A stretch of DNA of 64,000 nt from Parapristionchus giblindavisi (GCA_943737045.1 CALSFV010000297.1:372001-436000); one strand, 5' to 3'; counted from the first letter of the stretch, positions 46,534 through 59,256 are shown. Notes: generated by a model from the sequence alone, not told the origin. A program made the numbers and translations.

Positions 46534-49500
46534 TGCGTCAATCTACCTTGGTAAGAAAATGCAGGTGCTAATATCACGCCTGTCACGAGAAAATCGAGCA
46601 GAGAATGGGAAAAAAACGAAAATGGTGAATTGAGTTAGGACCATTTTTGAATAGGGCTACACTTCGAAACAAATAACTAAAAAAATTTAGGAAAAGGAGG
46701 TGCTCTTCTTCCAGTATGTTATTAAGTTTTTCATGCGCTTTCGAATGAGGGGCTTGCGAAAAAAATACGTTAATGCGTTCGTATGGTTCATCCCCTCGGA
46801 AAAATCCTGATGATTTGAAGTCATTTTATCCGCCCACAATCTCTCGTTTCACGCACTCTCTCGCCGGAGAGTGAAAGAAATTGAGGGAAGAGACAGGGAG
46901 AAAACGATATGTTTCATTCCGCATCGCGCGCTAGAGACCGTGCGGTGCAGAATGGAATGAAAAGGAATGGGCGAGAGATTGTGTGAAACGAGAGATTGTG
47001 GGGACAAAATGACTTCAAATCATCAGGATTTTTCCGAGGGGATGAACTATACGAACACATTAACGTATTTTTTCGCAAGCCCCTCATTCGAAAGCGCATG
47101 AAAAACTTAATAACATACTGGAAGAAGAGCTCCTCCTTTTCCTAATTTTTTTAGTTATTTGTTTCGAAGTGTAGCTCTATTCAGAGGCATTTTCATGACC
47201 TCTGGTTTGTTTAGATCGATAGAGCTCGAAAAAATAGCGGGGGTCACTCTTGTGCCACTTTCGCACTAAAACGCACCTGAAGCGAGAAATTCATGCTCAA
47301 AGTTGAGACCTCACATTATCGAACCGGTGTATTGAGCCCCAAAATGAAAATTGCATAATGAATCTTTGGGGGCTGGTAGGGCATGCCTAGAGATGTCCAA
47401 AAATAGTCCTAACTCATTTCACCATTTTCGTTTTTTTCCCAAAAATGGTCAATTTAGCTCGATTCTCTCGTGACAGGCGTGATATGTTATTATTTTAAAT
47501 TATGTTTCAGCCAAAGCACAATAGTTTGTGCAGTAATTTTGAGCAATTCTATTTCATTTTTCTCTTTTCAAAACAAAAAATGTATATTTCATCATCTAAT
47601 CCAAATCCATCATATTCTTCTTATAGTCCGTATAAAATGTACTTGCACATTTGCCTTGCTACTGTTAAACAGAGAAAGAACTATCGATTAACTCCCCACT
47701 CTTTCCTCCCTTCCCTCCTCGCATTCTCTCTGATCTACATACTATCTCACTTGTGCTCTCTCTCTCTAAACATAGAAACACATAGTGACGGTGGCTGGCT
47801 ACTCTCGTACCAAATAAACAAGTGTATTTTATACGGTCAATAAATTGATGTTCCTTCTATTAAATATGTCCAATTTAAGATCGATCACCCCTTTTCCTAT
47901 GCTGCCAAAGTTGCGACATAGTATTAGTAATTTATGTGCACTCCAGTATTCACTCCACTGTGTATCTTTCTCTTCAACTGTTACCAAATAAATAAATAAT
48001 ACTATTATTAAAGTCCTACCTGGTAACTGGCCATTTGTTGATTATTATATTGCATAGGATCATCGGGAATCGTAGGAGCTGCTGGACCAGAATTCATGTA
48101 ATTCTAAAAACATCTTCATTGAGAATTAAATAAAAGAAATCTTAGAATGTCCTATAAATAAAAATTTTTGGGTAAATTTTCCGTGCAGGTAAATCTTCCA
48201 AAATCGATTCAAAGGAGGCCTCAAAGAACTGAAATAGTACTGACCATGGGAGGCACCATTCTATCATCGAAATAATATCCGTATTGATTGAAGAACCACG
48301 ATTGAAAGTTGTTCACCTATAAGCAGGAGAGTAACTCTCGGTTCGTCCATTTTAACTGTAATCACGGTCTATAGTTCAATATCGTACTTTTACGACATTT
48401 ATTCAAAAGGATATTGAATTAATAAACTATATTTATTGTTACATTCTCTGGTATTTCAAAACTAGTAGTTTACTTACGTGACGTCACAGACTAGCAGTTT
48501 ACAGTTAGTTTACTACGTGAAAGAACATTTGACGAAATGCATTACCGTATTATACAACACTTCTAGTAAACTTACGTTTAACTAACCGTAGACTTGCAAG
48601 TCTACGGCTAGTGGGAAATTTAAGTAAACTGCTAGTTTGAAAATACCAGAGTTTGCCGTACGTGCCTACGCCGTAACCTCCTCCGCCTCATCTCCGTCGT
48701 TACGGCGGGGGTTACGTAGACGACTTACAATTAGTCAGAATCAATTTTAAGAATCAAGAATTTTGGCAGTAACTGACATACCTGTCCCTGCAATCTTGCA
48801 ATCACCATGTCTTTTTGCGACATAGCATACAGATGTTGCTTCCGAATATTCTCCAGGTCTGCAGCCAACTTGTTGTTCACATGCTGCACCTCGGGAAGAT
48901 CCTTCAAAGCTGCGGTATTCCGGCGTTCCCTTGAAAAATCAAGATTAAATGTGCTAAATTTATCCAAAAAACGACAACAATATCGATTTAAACAATAAAT
49001 TTTATAAATAAAGAAATTGTCGATCAATGGTCGATGTTTCACTTCATGTTTCTACAATATTGTCCCAATATACATACCTTGCTTCAAATTTTCTCCAATA
49101 TCGTCTTTTGTGCTGAGAAAAGGTCTCTGTAGTAAGAATAATAACAAATATTTGATTACCTATGCGTAGGGGCCGCAAGCTCCGCCCACTTTGTGCGCAC
49201 CAGGGGTGTGCATTTCTCGTTTCTCGATTTCTCGAATTTCTCGATTTCTCGACTTTTTTCGAGAAAATTTCTCATCGAGAAATTTCTCGATTTTTATTCG
49301 AGAAATTCGAGAAAAACTTAAAATTTAAAATAGATTTAAAATTCTTAAAAATTGCCAAATAGAACTTCAATTCTCTTGTTTTTCTTAGTGTTGCATATCC
49401 CCCTTGGTGGGTTGCCTCATCTGAAATATACCGGTTTCTTGTATTCACTGTTATTTTTTTTGTTTTGGGCAATGTCATCACCTATAAATGTTGTTATTGT

Positions 49501-52500
49501 TGGAAAAGAGAGAAAAAGTTATTCAAACGCATTTTATTATATTTTTAAATTTTTTCTTGACTTTTCTCGAATTTCTCGGATTTCTCGAAAAAATAAATCG
49601 AGAAATCTTAATCGAGAAATTTTTCTCGAAAATTTTTTCTCGCACACCCCTGGTGCGCACCCAAAATCGGCGAAAAACGAGATGAGTAAAACACAAACTC
49701 CATTCTAAACGTCATGACCTGTGTTTGGGCTCATTTTGTAGCTATCAATGAGCTCTATTAAATGAACCCCGGCCGGAAGTGGTGTGTTGAGCTTAATTAG
49801 GTCAAAATCGCAAAATAAAATCACGAAAGTGCGATTTCGTGTTGTTTTAGCTATCACAGCATTCTCGGCCGAGTCTTATTCGATTTCAGTACCCATAAAA
49901 GTAACAAGTAGGCAAAATTCAAACTAAATATCTCAACCCATGAATTGTGTTTTCGTTTTGAAAAAAAAATGTTACATAGTTTCAAAAAATAAATCGTTCC
50001 GAACCGTACATACCTAATATTGTTCTTGTTCAGCCTTACCTTTTCCCGGTCACGAGTTTTACGGCTACAGTCGTTTTGAGTAATTCGATATATTTTTTAT
50101 ATATTTAAGTTGTTTATGTAAGTTATATCATCAAACACATGGTCTATTCTATTGCCTTTATATCGCTCCTCTCATTTTGCTCAGTTGCCTCCATATACTC
50201 GTTATAGTTCTCTTTAAATTGGCGAATTACACTTACTTTGCTCGAATTGCACCGTTCGACTTAGATTCTCTTCTTAATACGACTCTTTCTTCAATTTCCT
50301 GTCAGCATTGTGTGGCGTTCTCCACTTTCGCTTTCGGTTCGACTTTTGATCGTGCATTTGAGTGTTTTGCGTTGATTCTACCTGTGTACTTCCGTGATCC
50401 GTATAGGACGGACGAACCAAATGACCGCGGTCGTTTGGTTCGTCCGTCCTGTAGCTTATAGGACGGACGAACCAAATGACCGCGGGTAATTTTAGTAGAT
50501 CGGAAAATGTAACACTATCGGAACAAAAAAATGTGTTGTTGCGAAATTTTATCGACCGCCATTTTGCGGAATATGTGTTATTTCTAGTTTTGTTTTCAAA
50601 CAGAAAAAATATCGCTCTATACTCTCATCAATCAATCGAGTTCATTTGGTTAACGTTTAAGCCTAGGCGTACTATCCGCACTACTATTGATCCATTTAAA
50701 TATTCTGTCGATTCAGTTATTTATTCGCACTCAGCAGAGTTCCTTAGTTAAGGAAAGCTTAGGCTTAGAGTCCGCACTACTCTATTGATCCATCTTAATA
50801 TTCTATCGATTCAGTTAGTATTCACATTCAGCAGAGTTCCTTAGTTAAGGAAAGCTTAGGCTTAGAGTCCGCACTACTCTATTGATCCATCTAAATATTC
50901 TATTGATTCAGTTAGTATTCACATTCAGCAGAGTTCCTTAGTTAAGGAAAGCTTAGGCTTAGAGTCCGCACTACTCTATTGATCCATCTAAATATTCTAT
51001 TGATTCAGTTAGTATTCACATTCAGCAGAGTTCCTTAGTTAAGGAAAGCTTAGGCTTAGAGTCCGCACTACTCTATTGATCCATTTAAATATTCTATTAA
51101 TTAAATTAATTAAATAAATCCATACATTTTCGGCGACGTCGCATAATTTATATATATGAGGCCGTTTGCGTAAGAGCCGACTAAGTTCCGGCACAGCCAA
51201 AAAGTCAAAATTTGGGGATCGGGGTTCTCAAGGGTGCTGTTGACGATGGTCATGTTCATTTTGCGCCTAGATGCACCGTTGAGACCAGACGACGTCGCGT
51301 TGAAATCGCTTATTTAGTTATTTCTCCCCACTAGATGGAGCTAAAATTTACAGACTGTGCACCCAGGGTCAGAATTCGATGGCAATCATCATGTCTGTCC
51401 AATTCATTTTTCATGAAAAAGTTTCGAAATTTTTTAAAAATTTAAATTTCTTTCAAAGTCAAGAGTGTTTTATGCGAGAGACATAGATCGGACCAGAATG
51501 GCTTCCTGTTTCCGTAGAAAAAAATTTCAGCCAATTTGACTACCTTATTTTCGAGAAAATCAACTTTTAGCGCTGTCATTAGCCGTTGGAGTGGAGACAA
51601 CAGGCGAGATAGTGTGGTGATAAGCGAGAGAGCAGAGAGGCAGGTGAGGCGATCAACATGGGAAGGAAGGGGTGGACGTGATTGTGTCTCTCTGCTCTCT
51701 CGTATCACCACTCTCTCTCGCCAGTTGTGTCCAGTCCAACGGCAAAATGACTGCACTAAACGTTGATTTTCTCGAAAATAAGGAAGTCAGATTGCCTGAT
51801 TTTTTTTTCTGTGGAAACAAAAAGCCATTCCAGTCCAATCTATGTATCTCGCATAAAACACTCTTGACTTTGAGAGAAATTTCAATTTTGAAAATTTCTG
51901 AAATTTTTTCATGAAAAATGAATTGGACAGGCGTCGTGATTGCCATCGAATTCTGCCCCAGAGTGCACAATTTTTAAATTTTAGCACTATCTGGTGAGGA
52001 GAAATAACTAAAAAGGCGATTTCTACGCGACGTTGTCTGGCCTCAACGGTGGCTCAAGGTGCAAAACGAACATGACCATCGTCAACAGCACCCTTGAGAA
52101 CCCCGATCCCCAAATTTTGACTTTTTGACTGTGCCAGATTTCACATATTTTGGTCGAATCTTACGCAAACGGCGTCATATAGCTTGTCGATTTCCAAAAT
52201 ATGATTGGTCAATTTACCAAAATGTCATTTTTCGCTTAAATTGTAACTTTTAGCGTAAAATGAGAGTAGTATCGTGGGTCGATCCTGAACATGAGCCGTA
52301 TATGCTGGGTCAATCCTCATATTTTGAGGGTATGAAAATGTATGATTCTATCGATTCACATGCAGGAGACAAGACGTATTCCGTAAAATGACCGCAATTT
52401 GGCCGTACGCCGGATACGGACACGTATAAATCTGAGAACGAGATAGTACACACAAAAAATACTAATTGCTTATACAAGATCCCTTTCGCTACGAAAGTCA

Positions 52501-55500
52501 ATTAACCGTAGCAGTTTCACACATTCCCTTATAGAAACATCGAAAAAGAGTCTACAAAACAAGAAATCACACATAATCCGCAAAATGACTGTCGATAAAA
52601 TTTCACAACAACACATTTTTTTGTTCCGATAGTGTTACATTTTCCGATCTACTAAAATTACCCGCGGTCATTTGGTTCGTCCGTCCTATAAGCTACAGGA
52701 CGGACGAACCAAACGACCGCGGTCATTTGGTTCGTCCGTCCTATACGGTTAAGTGTGTACTTCTAGGACGTGCATGTCGGATGGAGTGCGAGAGAGGGAT
52801 ATGGGAGGCTGTTGGAGTTGACAGCCTCCCAACGATGATATCCCTCTCGAATACATCTGGATCAAGGTGAGTTGATGTTTCATTGGAGAATTAAGTTTAT
52901 TTGAGACGGATATTGATGTTACGACCAGTTTGATATCAGAATTATTCACTCACTTATCTATTTATTTGTTGTTTATTCTATCTACTATAAGGATCTAGGA
53001 TTATTTAAATTTCGTTTTGTAGTTTGATCATACATTTTCGAGCACCCACATTGTGAGTGAGCACTTTTGTCAATGCGATCAGTTTTGAGACTCGAAATCC
53101 ATCTAGGAATATGCGGGAGATCGAGATTAGTAAGAATCACCACATATCGGGTCAGTTTCGAGTACTTGAGATGTAGATCGGGTCAGTTTAGTTCTAATTT
53201 CGGGTCAGTTTATAATTCGCAAAAACAACAAATTGTGGGTGGGGCGAAAATGCATGAGTTTGATCTTTGATCTTTGAATAAAACGTATTATGTAAGTTGT
53301 TCGCTGAATAAGTGTCATTACAGTGCCTGCGAATTACTAGTGATTGGACCGAGGATCCCAAGAGTCGAACGGGATTCATGCAGAAGGAGGTGAGTGCGAT
53401 CTTTGACATTTGCTCTTTTCGTATTAGGTGAATTCATAAGTAACGCTCGTTTTTCGCTTTCCAAAAAAATTGTCACAAAAATTTAACAAAGCATGGAGAA
53501 TTCTAGAAATATTTTCCATTCGCATCGGTCAACTTCTACCTTCTACCCGGCAGTTTGTGGATCCCTTCGTGATAAAAGGACTGGTGCAAATTCCGGAAAT
53601 ATGTGGCGAGTACGGTATGGATAGTGGTTCGGTCTTTGAAGCTTTGCCCTTTGAGGAAGTGATGGAGCACCGCGAAGAGGTGGCAACCATAGTCGGCAAG
53701 GCCGGGTGAGTACGGAGAGTGGGGAAGTACAGTTCAGTCATATCCCGTTAGCTTAGCCTAGGTAGTTATTTCGGTGTGAGGTCGACCGTTGTCATGTTGA
53801 AATTAGATCCGAGTGTCCTTCCCGCGTGATTGTTCGAGGTGGAGTCTTAGCTTCCGCAGCTGGAGAGTGTAGACATGTGTCGTGATAGTCGCACCCTTGG
53901 GGAGGAGTTCCCAGTACTCGACTCCCCGTTCCGAATACCAGATGCACAACATCACTTTTTGATGGTGAAAATCGGGTTTGGGGGCATCTACTCGCTATTC
54001 GCGCTCACCGAACCACAGTCTCATTGGCTCTTTGTAATCGTAGGGCACCCACTTTTCATCACCGGTTATAACGTTGACCAGCCAAACAAGCCGGCGACGT
54101 AGAGTTAGAAAACTCTTTGTCATGTCCAGCCGGCGATCCTTGTCGAAGTCGGCTAGGACGTGGGGTAAACATCTTCCCTATTTTCACTTATTTCCGAGAG
54201 TGTGAAGGCCATGTACCACAGTGCTCTTACTGACCCCAAGTGCCCTTGCAATATCACCGGTATCGGGATACCGATCAGCCCTTTCCTCTTGGAGCAATCG
54301 ATCGAGATCCACCTCCGGTAGGCGACTGGGTTGATCTTCATTTTCGAGGGAAAAGTCCTGTTTCTAGAATTTGAAGGCTCACTTTCTCACCGCTATTACG
54401 TGAGGCACATGTGAGGGGTACATCTCTGCTAGGCGATGTTGGAAGTCAGGGCGTTTCAAGCCCGAGAGGGAGAGGGATAAAATAACGTTGCGAATGTGAA
54501 TTCCGTCGGGGGCGAAATTGTGCGGTTTTCTCGCCTGAAGGACACGCGGGAAGTGAATCGAAAACAACCGTAGGATATTCGAGGGATAGTCTATCTAGTG
54601 TATACAGCATGGATGCTGGTAATAACAGCAGAGTAAAAACGAGGCGACTGAAGTTGGGACAAAAAACGAGCGTTACTTATGAATTCACCTAATAGTTTGT
54701 GGTCTGATCAATCAATGAAAACATTATTACTGTTAGTAGTTCGTATCCCGCACGGTTTTGATCAATTAGTATTCGATTTATATGAAAATATCAATCGATA
54801 ATTTAATAAGTGAGTGGTTAAGGAAGCAGAAATGTGTGTTATTGATTATCGATCACTGTTTAGTTCCACTGATTATTTATTAACATTATTGATTTATCCC
54901 TACGGTTTATTGATTGATTTACTATAGATTAATCGATTTAGAATGCATACGTAGTGATGGCCGCGTTGAAGTTGCTACAAATGGAGTATGAAGAACAGCA
55001 GGAGGTATTAACGGGATCTTTGATCTTTAGTCTTTGATCTATGATCTTTAATCTCTGATCTCTGACTGAGTTATTAAATTTAGGTGCATCTCTTTGACGA
55101 GTCGGCCATGATGGATCCTAAGAAGGCAAAGAAGCGAAAGGGCAAGCTGCGTAAGGCTATCCTCAAAACTCTTGGTTGATGGTCTACTAATCGATTATCA
55201 ATCGATATCTTCCCAACTATCAATCTTTAATTATTATGTTTGTTAGTTATTATGTTACTTTTAATTATTATGTTAATGTTTCCGAAGTTGTATCTATTTT
55301 ACAAGTGCTTGGTGACTGAGAAACAGTCTTTTCCTCTGATAAACTGTCATTTTCTTTGTTTCTACTGTCATTGCACATTATCGATTTTTAAAAGAAATAT
55401 CACTGATCACGATCATGATCACTCAAGAGAGCAATGCAAATTACAAAAAGAATCAGAAGAAACGGCCGAGTTTGGACAAAGAAAGGAGACGCCGCAAAGG

Positions 55501-55837
55501 AAGGGGGGGGGAGAGGAGAGAGACAAGACTCCGCCCCCTCACTCTCTCATCTCGCTTTTTCTGCCTTTCCAACAGTGCGTTGCGCGCGTGGTTTTCGAGC
55601 TGTATCTCGCCTCAGAGACAAGATATCGACAAACGGCAAAAAGTATCGTCTTATTAGGGTCATGACACATCGAATGAACATAATTTCCACTTTCTCAGCG
55701 AAAATCGGCTATCCACGTTGTGGCCCCTACCTATGCGCAGCTTGTGCCCTTCTGTTCCTTCGTAGCTTTCTCTCGTCAAGAGATTCAACGCGATCAGTTG
55801 GAGTGTCGTACGATCCCGACTTTTTCGGACGACCCAT
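46265..55837 (-). CDS. bZIP-type transcription factor, paralogue A
   Basis: Exons 55837-55731, 49104-49078 (acceptor choice uncertain), 48929-48782, 48316-48245, 48103-48020 and 46432-46265 stay in phase and give about 201 aa. Residues 1-6 are MGRPKK. The basic region ERKLRRNRRAQAAHR fits the bZIP N-x7-R rule (Asn28, Arg36). It is followed by RRNTAALKDLPEV and a coiled-coil-like stretch (NNKLAADLENIRK) through about residue 90. The rest is Gln/Asn/Tyr-rich (NNFQSWFFNQYGYYF) with a conserved C-terminus HHYNLRSTPVQG. Expected to be a nuclear, dimeric DNA-binding regulator. The 6.6-kb intron contains a MULE, mariner B, a hAT element and a plus-strand gene. The ATG was chosen from conservation with paralogue C. 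Confidence 0.75.
46444..46530. repeat. (AT)n microsatellite
   Basis: Uninterrupted AT dinucleotide run directly upstream (gene sense) of the last exon of bZIP A. Confidence 0.98.
46571..47486. mobile_element. Foldback element with an insertion in one arm
   Basis: ATATCACGCCTGTCACGAGA returns at 47466-47486. Long inner arms (about 46700-46860 and 46960-47165) share CATGCGCTTTCGAATGAGGG. About 210 bp at 47180-47390 interrupts the right arm only. The centre has ATCTCTCGTTTCACGCACTC. Confidence 0.8.
47622..47842. repeat. TATTGnnCGTATAAAA-ended MITE
   Basis: AGTCCGTATAAAATGTACTT to AAGTGTATTTTATACGGTCA plus ATA. About 120 bp to its left (47505-47620) also matches 36290-36410, so a larger repeat unit is shared between the two loci. 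Confidence 0.8.
48446..48651. repeat. 206-bp palindrome, CTCTGGTATTT family, copy 2
   Basis: Highly similar to 28795-29001, including GTAGACTTGCAAGTCTAC. It lies in a bZIP A intron. Confidence 0.85.
49201..49652. mobile_element. hAT-type foldback element
   Basis: 452 bp with ends CAGGGGTGTGC / GCACACCCCTG and an exact 8-bp target duplication GTGCGCAC (49193-49200, 49653-49660). Arms are made of tandem AATTTCTCGA / TCGAGAAATT. No transposase. Confidence 0.9.
50641..51092. repeat. 97-bp tandem repeat, about 4.6 units
   Basis: The unit starts GAGTTCCTTAGTTAAGGAAA. Units 50738, 50835, 50932 and 51029 are nearly identical; the first (50641) is diverged. Confidence 0.9.
51150..52185. mobile_element. 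Foldback element nested in the MULE
   Basis: GGGGATCGGGGTTCTCAAGG and the following GTGCTGTTGACGATGGTCAT return inverted near 52070-52120. Arms of about 430 bp also share GCATAAAACACTCTTGACTT. The centre contains CTCTCTCGTATCACCACTC. Confidence 0.85.
53324..55179 (+). CDS. Short basic protein, 3' exons
   Basis: Three exons in phase, 53324-53389, 54942-55004 and 55084-55179 (TGA), give 74 codons. The order is ITSDWTEDPKSRTGFMQKE, then AALKLLQMEYEEQQE (helical), then a Lys/Arg-rich end KKAKKRKGKLRKAILKTLG. An ATG at 53073 with a donor at 53130 could supply a first exon of 19 codons in phase, giving 93 aa, but this is uncertain. The family is not recognised; the basic C-terminus could be a nuclear signal. 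Mariner B occupies most of the first intron. It runs opposite to the host bZIP A gene. Confidence 0.5.
53424..54692 (-). mobile_element. Mariner element B
   Basis: 1,269 bp, flanked by TA, with the same ends and interior as element A but inverted. Minus-strand frames include the counterpart of the transposase N-terminus (RVLQARKPHNFAPDGIHIRN). Stops and frame changes are present, so it is inactive. It lies in an intron of the small plus-strand gene. Confidence 0.9.
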
Positions 55838-56103
55838 TGGTAGATTTCTTAACGAAATGCACAATTTATTTATTTATTTATTTGATACACCCGTGACAGG
55901 AGCGACAACAAATACATAAACGATAAGAATATTTTTTGATAACAACTATAATAAGGTATCGATGCACAAGAGAAAGTAGCGATATTCCGTGAATAATAAT
56001 GCGAACTATGAACGAAGATTGATCGATTGATTTTACACTTAAAATCAAGTTTATAGTGAAATAACAAGAAATATAATAATTATATTAAAGACGATTAAAG
56101 ACG

Positions 56104-56200
56104 TATTTCAAAACATGGTTATCATTTTCACTTGAAGTAGACATGAAAGTCGACTTCAAGTCAATAATTTAAGTAGAGTTTATGTTTTGAAATACCAGAG
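56104..56200. repeat. Hairpin ending AATACCAGAG
   Basis: TATTTCAAAACAT..ATGTTTTGAAATA with an inner ACTTGAAGT..ACTTCAAGT; it shares only its terminal AATACCAGAG with the 207-bp palindrome family. Confidence 0.6.
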
Positions 56201-56572
56201 TAATAGCGTCGACCAGTCTGTTGGATAACTATTAACTTCGCAACGATTAAATGAGGGAGGAGAAATTCGGGTAAACACTTTTACTAATATCAGTTAAAGA
56301 GAGTGTTACGAAATTAGAGATAGAGAGAGGATAGATTGTTGTAGAGAAATAAGAAGAGAAAAGATAAGATAATGATGACGCAGAGTGCAGTATTATTGCA
56401 CACAAATCATAGCGTTTTTACTAATATAAAAGATATCAAAGAAATTTGATTTTAACAAGGTTATGTTGTCTCGATATTTTGTCTTGCTTGAACTGTTTGA
56501 AGTGCACCAGCAATAAAATCAGATAGACTCTGCTAATCAGTCTATATAGAACGCTTGTACTCACATGGGAAT

Positions 56573-57525
56573 GGTGTGAACTCACATATCCCGATTTTCA
56601 CGAAAGTTGCAGGGTTTACTAAATCGAGTACGCTGATCAGCCTTAAAAAAGATGCGAAATGTTTTGTGACGCCGAATTGAAGCCCGGCGAAAAGCGATTT
56701 TCTTCACTTTTCAAACGATTTTTCAACCGATTTCCCATTCGATATCAGCATGGTCTTCTCTCTCAATTCCCAGCTACAGCGTGATCAAGTGCTAAGATGT
56801 TTGGTTGGGATTCCGGAGGAATTTTTTGTCATTTAAAAACAATTTGATAACACATGAATCACTAAAGGAAATTCACAGGCAGGAAATAGGAAAAGACCCT
56901 CCGAAAGGCCTTCAAAACATCATCCCACTTTACCATGCTGCAGATAGGAATGGATAGAGAAGAGAAGAGAAGAGAAGATAATTGAGGTAAAATTCATATC
57001 GCGCTGGGAAATCAGTTGAACAAGTGTTAGAAAAATATTTTAAAAAATCGCTGTTTGTCGGGCTATAACACGCTTCAGAAAAACATTTCGGAAGATTTTA
57101 AAGGTGGAGACCCGCGAATGATCATGCAAATCTCTCACATCTCGCTTATGCAAGTGTCTAGTGATATGCAAGAAGATACAGTGACCACTTATCAATCCCT
57201 TAGCGCAGTGGTAAAACTTCTGACTAGATAGCGCATGGTCGCGGGTTCGAATCCTATTGCCGAACTTTCCTATTTTCAAAAAGCGCGCCTTTGCCTGAGT
57301 TTGCTAGCATGATTCATTCATGATTATAGCGATCAATAAGCTGAATTAGCATAAAATAAATAGTGTACGGTATGGAGAATAACTTTTGCTAACTTTCTGT
57401 CTTCACAGTTTGTTCACGAAAATATTCGCGGGAGTCCACCTTTAAAGCTGATTTGGAATCAGCGTAGTCGATTTAGTAAACCCTGAAATTCGTGAAAATC
57501 GGGATATGTGAGTTCACACCATTAC
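56573..57525. mobile_element. Foldback element hosting the tRNA-like MITE
   Basis: GTGAACTCACATATCCCGAT and GGGTTTACTAAATCGA at left return inverted at 57455-57525. The tRNA-like MITE sits just inside the right arm. Confidence 0.75.
57102..57441 (+). mobile_element. TTAA-flanked MITE with tRNA-derived pol III promoter, copy 2
   Basis: Same length (340 bp) and nearly the same sequence as 39893-40232, inverted, with TTAA at both sides (57098-57101, 57442-57445). The A box TTAGCGCAGTGG is at about 57199 and the B box GGTTCGAATCC at about 57244. Confidence 0.8.
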
Positions 57526-58026
57526 AGTTCATTGTCAATAGATATTCTTTCTGCGGCCCACTACATCTCTCAATTGTGGGGTAAACCAACTATCACCGTC
57601 TCTATCTATTTGTTAAAGAACACACCATTTACATCTTGGGATGAGATCTTGTGAAAAGATATATATTTTTTTAAATTATTGATTAGTCACCTCTATCGTT
57701 CTGTTAGTACAGTGGTGCACGTAAGCCTTTTAAATTTGTTCCACAGGACTGCTTCTCAGAAAATATATATAAATAATTGGACAACATTTTGCACGGTAGG
57801 AAATGTATTTGTCTGTCCGCGTCTGATCATTTTCAGACAAAACTTGAAAATACACACCTACACATCGACACCCCAAATGGCAAACTAAGTACTATATTCC
57901 ATCATATTCCTCAAAGGTAATGTATTGTTTAACAAAAAAAAGAAATAAAATGAAAAGAATGCAAGTTATTTCCATATGTAAAGATCCGTATGAATCGTTT
58001 TCTTCCGATGAAAAAATCCCTTATAT

Positions 58027-58264
58027 TGTGCGTATAAAATCTACTAAAATCTACGCATAAGAAAATGACAAAGGGGCTCTAAAGAAAGAAAGTCGCTCAA
58101 AGGCTAGATCTCGCCCAACTCTCGATTGTCTCTCCGCTGCCTCTCACCTAACCCGGGTGACCTTCGCCGCGCGCTATTTGATATATAGAAGAGATCGGCA
58201 TTGTTTCTGAACCATGCAAAACAAGAAATAATTTCTTCTACAAATAAAACAAGTGATTTTTATG
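58027..58264. repeat. TATTGnnCGTATAAAA-ended MITE
   Basis: TGTGCGTATAAAATCTAC to AACAAGTGATTTTTATG, very similar to 59003-59256 inside (CCTTCGCCGCGCGCTAT, GAACCATGCAAAACAAGAAA). Confidence 0.75.
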
Positions 58265-58758
58265 CCCTAAAAATTCGCATCCTTTTCAAGACATAAATCA
58301 GGCATAAACCAGCGAGGACTTCGATAAAATGTGATTACATCTAATTTCATTTGGATAAGCGCAAAGATATGATGTGTGTCGTAGGTGTCGATTTTGCTAT
58401 TATATGGGAGAAACGCCGAAATATTTTCTATCATTTTATTACTGTATCAAATAAGACAAAAAAAACGGGAAGAGTATCAAATATGTAAAATAAAATAAGA
58501 TGAAAACTATCGTACAATTGAACAAATTTAGAAGTTATATATTGCATGTTGTGGTAAATCGATCAATAAAAGGCACAAAGTGTGATTAAATGCTTCTATA
58601 GCTATATGGTTATTATATTCAAAATATGTCATAGTAAAACATGCAAATGTACTCATAAAAATAAGATATTAATGAATCAAAAGAAGTTATTAGTAGAGGC
58701 GAGATTCACTGCTTCGACCATTAGGTTCTGAACCTCTATGTTGTGTTGTGCGTGTTTC

Positions 58759-58916
58759 TTATTTCCCTTGCACAGGACTGCTTCTGAGGAAATAATGATG
58801 CAGCGGTGTGAGGGATCCATTTGTTGAACCTTTATTCCTAGCCAGAACCGCTCGTGCGGCTGGTGAGGAGAACTTGTCCACGTCCGGTTGAGAGAATCCC
58901 CGGATGCGATTGAGAG
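58759..58916 (-). pseudogene. bZIP paralogue B, last-exon fragment
   Basis: The exon after acceptor TTTTCAG (58917-58919) encodes a frame ending GSLTPLHHYFLRSSPVQGK and a stop. This matches the C-terminus of paralogue A (GSITPRHHYNLRSTPVQGNQ). Its entry phase (two bases) differs from A and C (phase 0), and no other exons of a copy are found nearby, so I take it as a remnant. A smaller scrap of the same tail lies near 57745. Confidence 0.6.
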
Positions 58917-59002
58917 CTGAAAATGACTTTATGGTGTCTAGACGCGTTTGGTGTCCTCTCGTAGCGGCCGAAAGCACATAGGGCACATTACATATTAGCT
59001 AT

Positions 59003-59256
59003 TGTGCGTATAAAATGTACTTGCATAAGAAAATGACAAACGGTGCTAACGAACGGAAGTCACAATCGAGAGGCGGGCGAGATGTAGCCTTCTACATCTC
59101 GCCCCGCCTCTCGATTGTCCCTCCGCTGCCTCTCTTTAACCCGGCTAACCTTCGCCGCGCGCTATATCATATATAAAAGAGATCGGCATAGTTTCTGAAC
59201 CATGCAAAACAAGAAAGTCTCCTCTACAAACAAAACAAGTGATTTTTATACGCTCA
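59003..59256. repeat. TATTGnnCGTATAAAA-ended MITE
   Basis: TGTGCGTATAAAATGTAC to GTGATTTTTATACGCTCAAT. It contains an inner hairpin around CTACATCTCGCCC. With 58027 it brackets the bZIP B fragment. Confidence 0.8.

Larger units (their letters stand above)
50393..52753. mobile_element. Non-autonomous MULE-like element, 2.36 kb
   Basis: Terminal arms of about 180 bp contain GGACGGACGAACCAAATGAC three times as small hairpins, then TTTTAGTAGATCGGAAAATG and ACACTATCGGAACAAAAAAA. A 10-bp direct repeat TGTGTACTTC flanks it (50383-50392 and 52754-52763), in the 9-11 bp range of Mutator-like elements. No transposase-like frame is seen inside; the interior holds a 97-bp tandem repeat and a second foldback. 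Confidence 0.7.
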
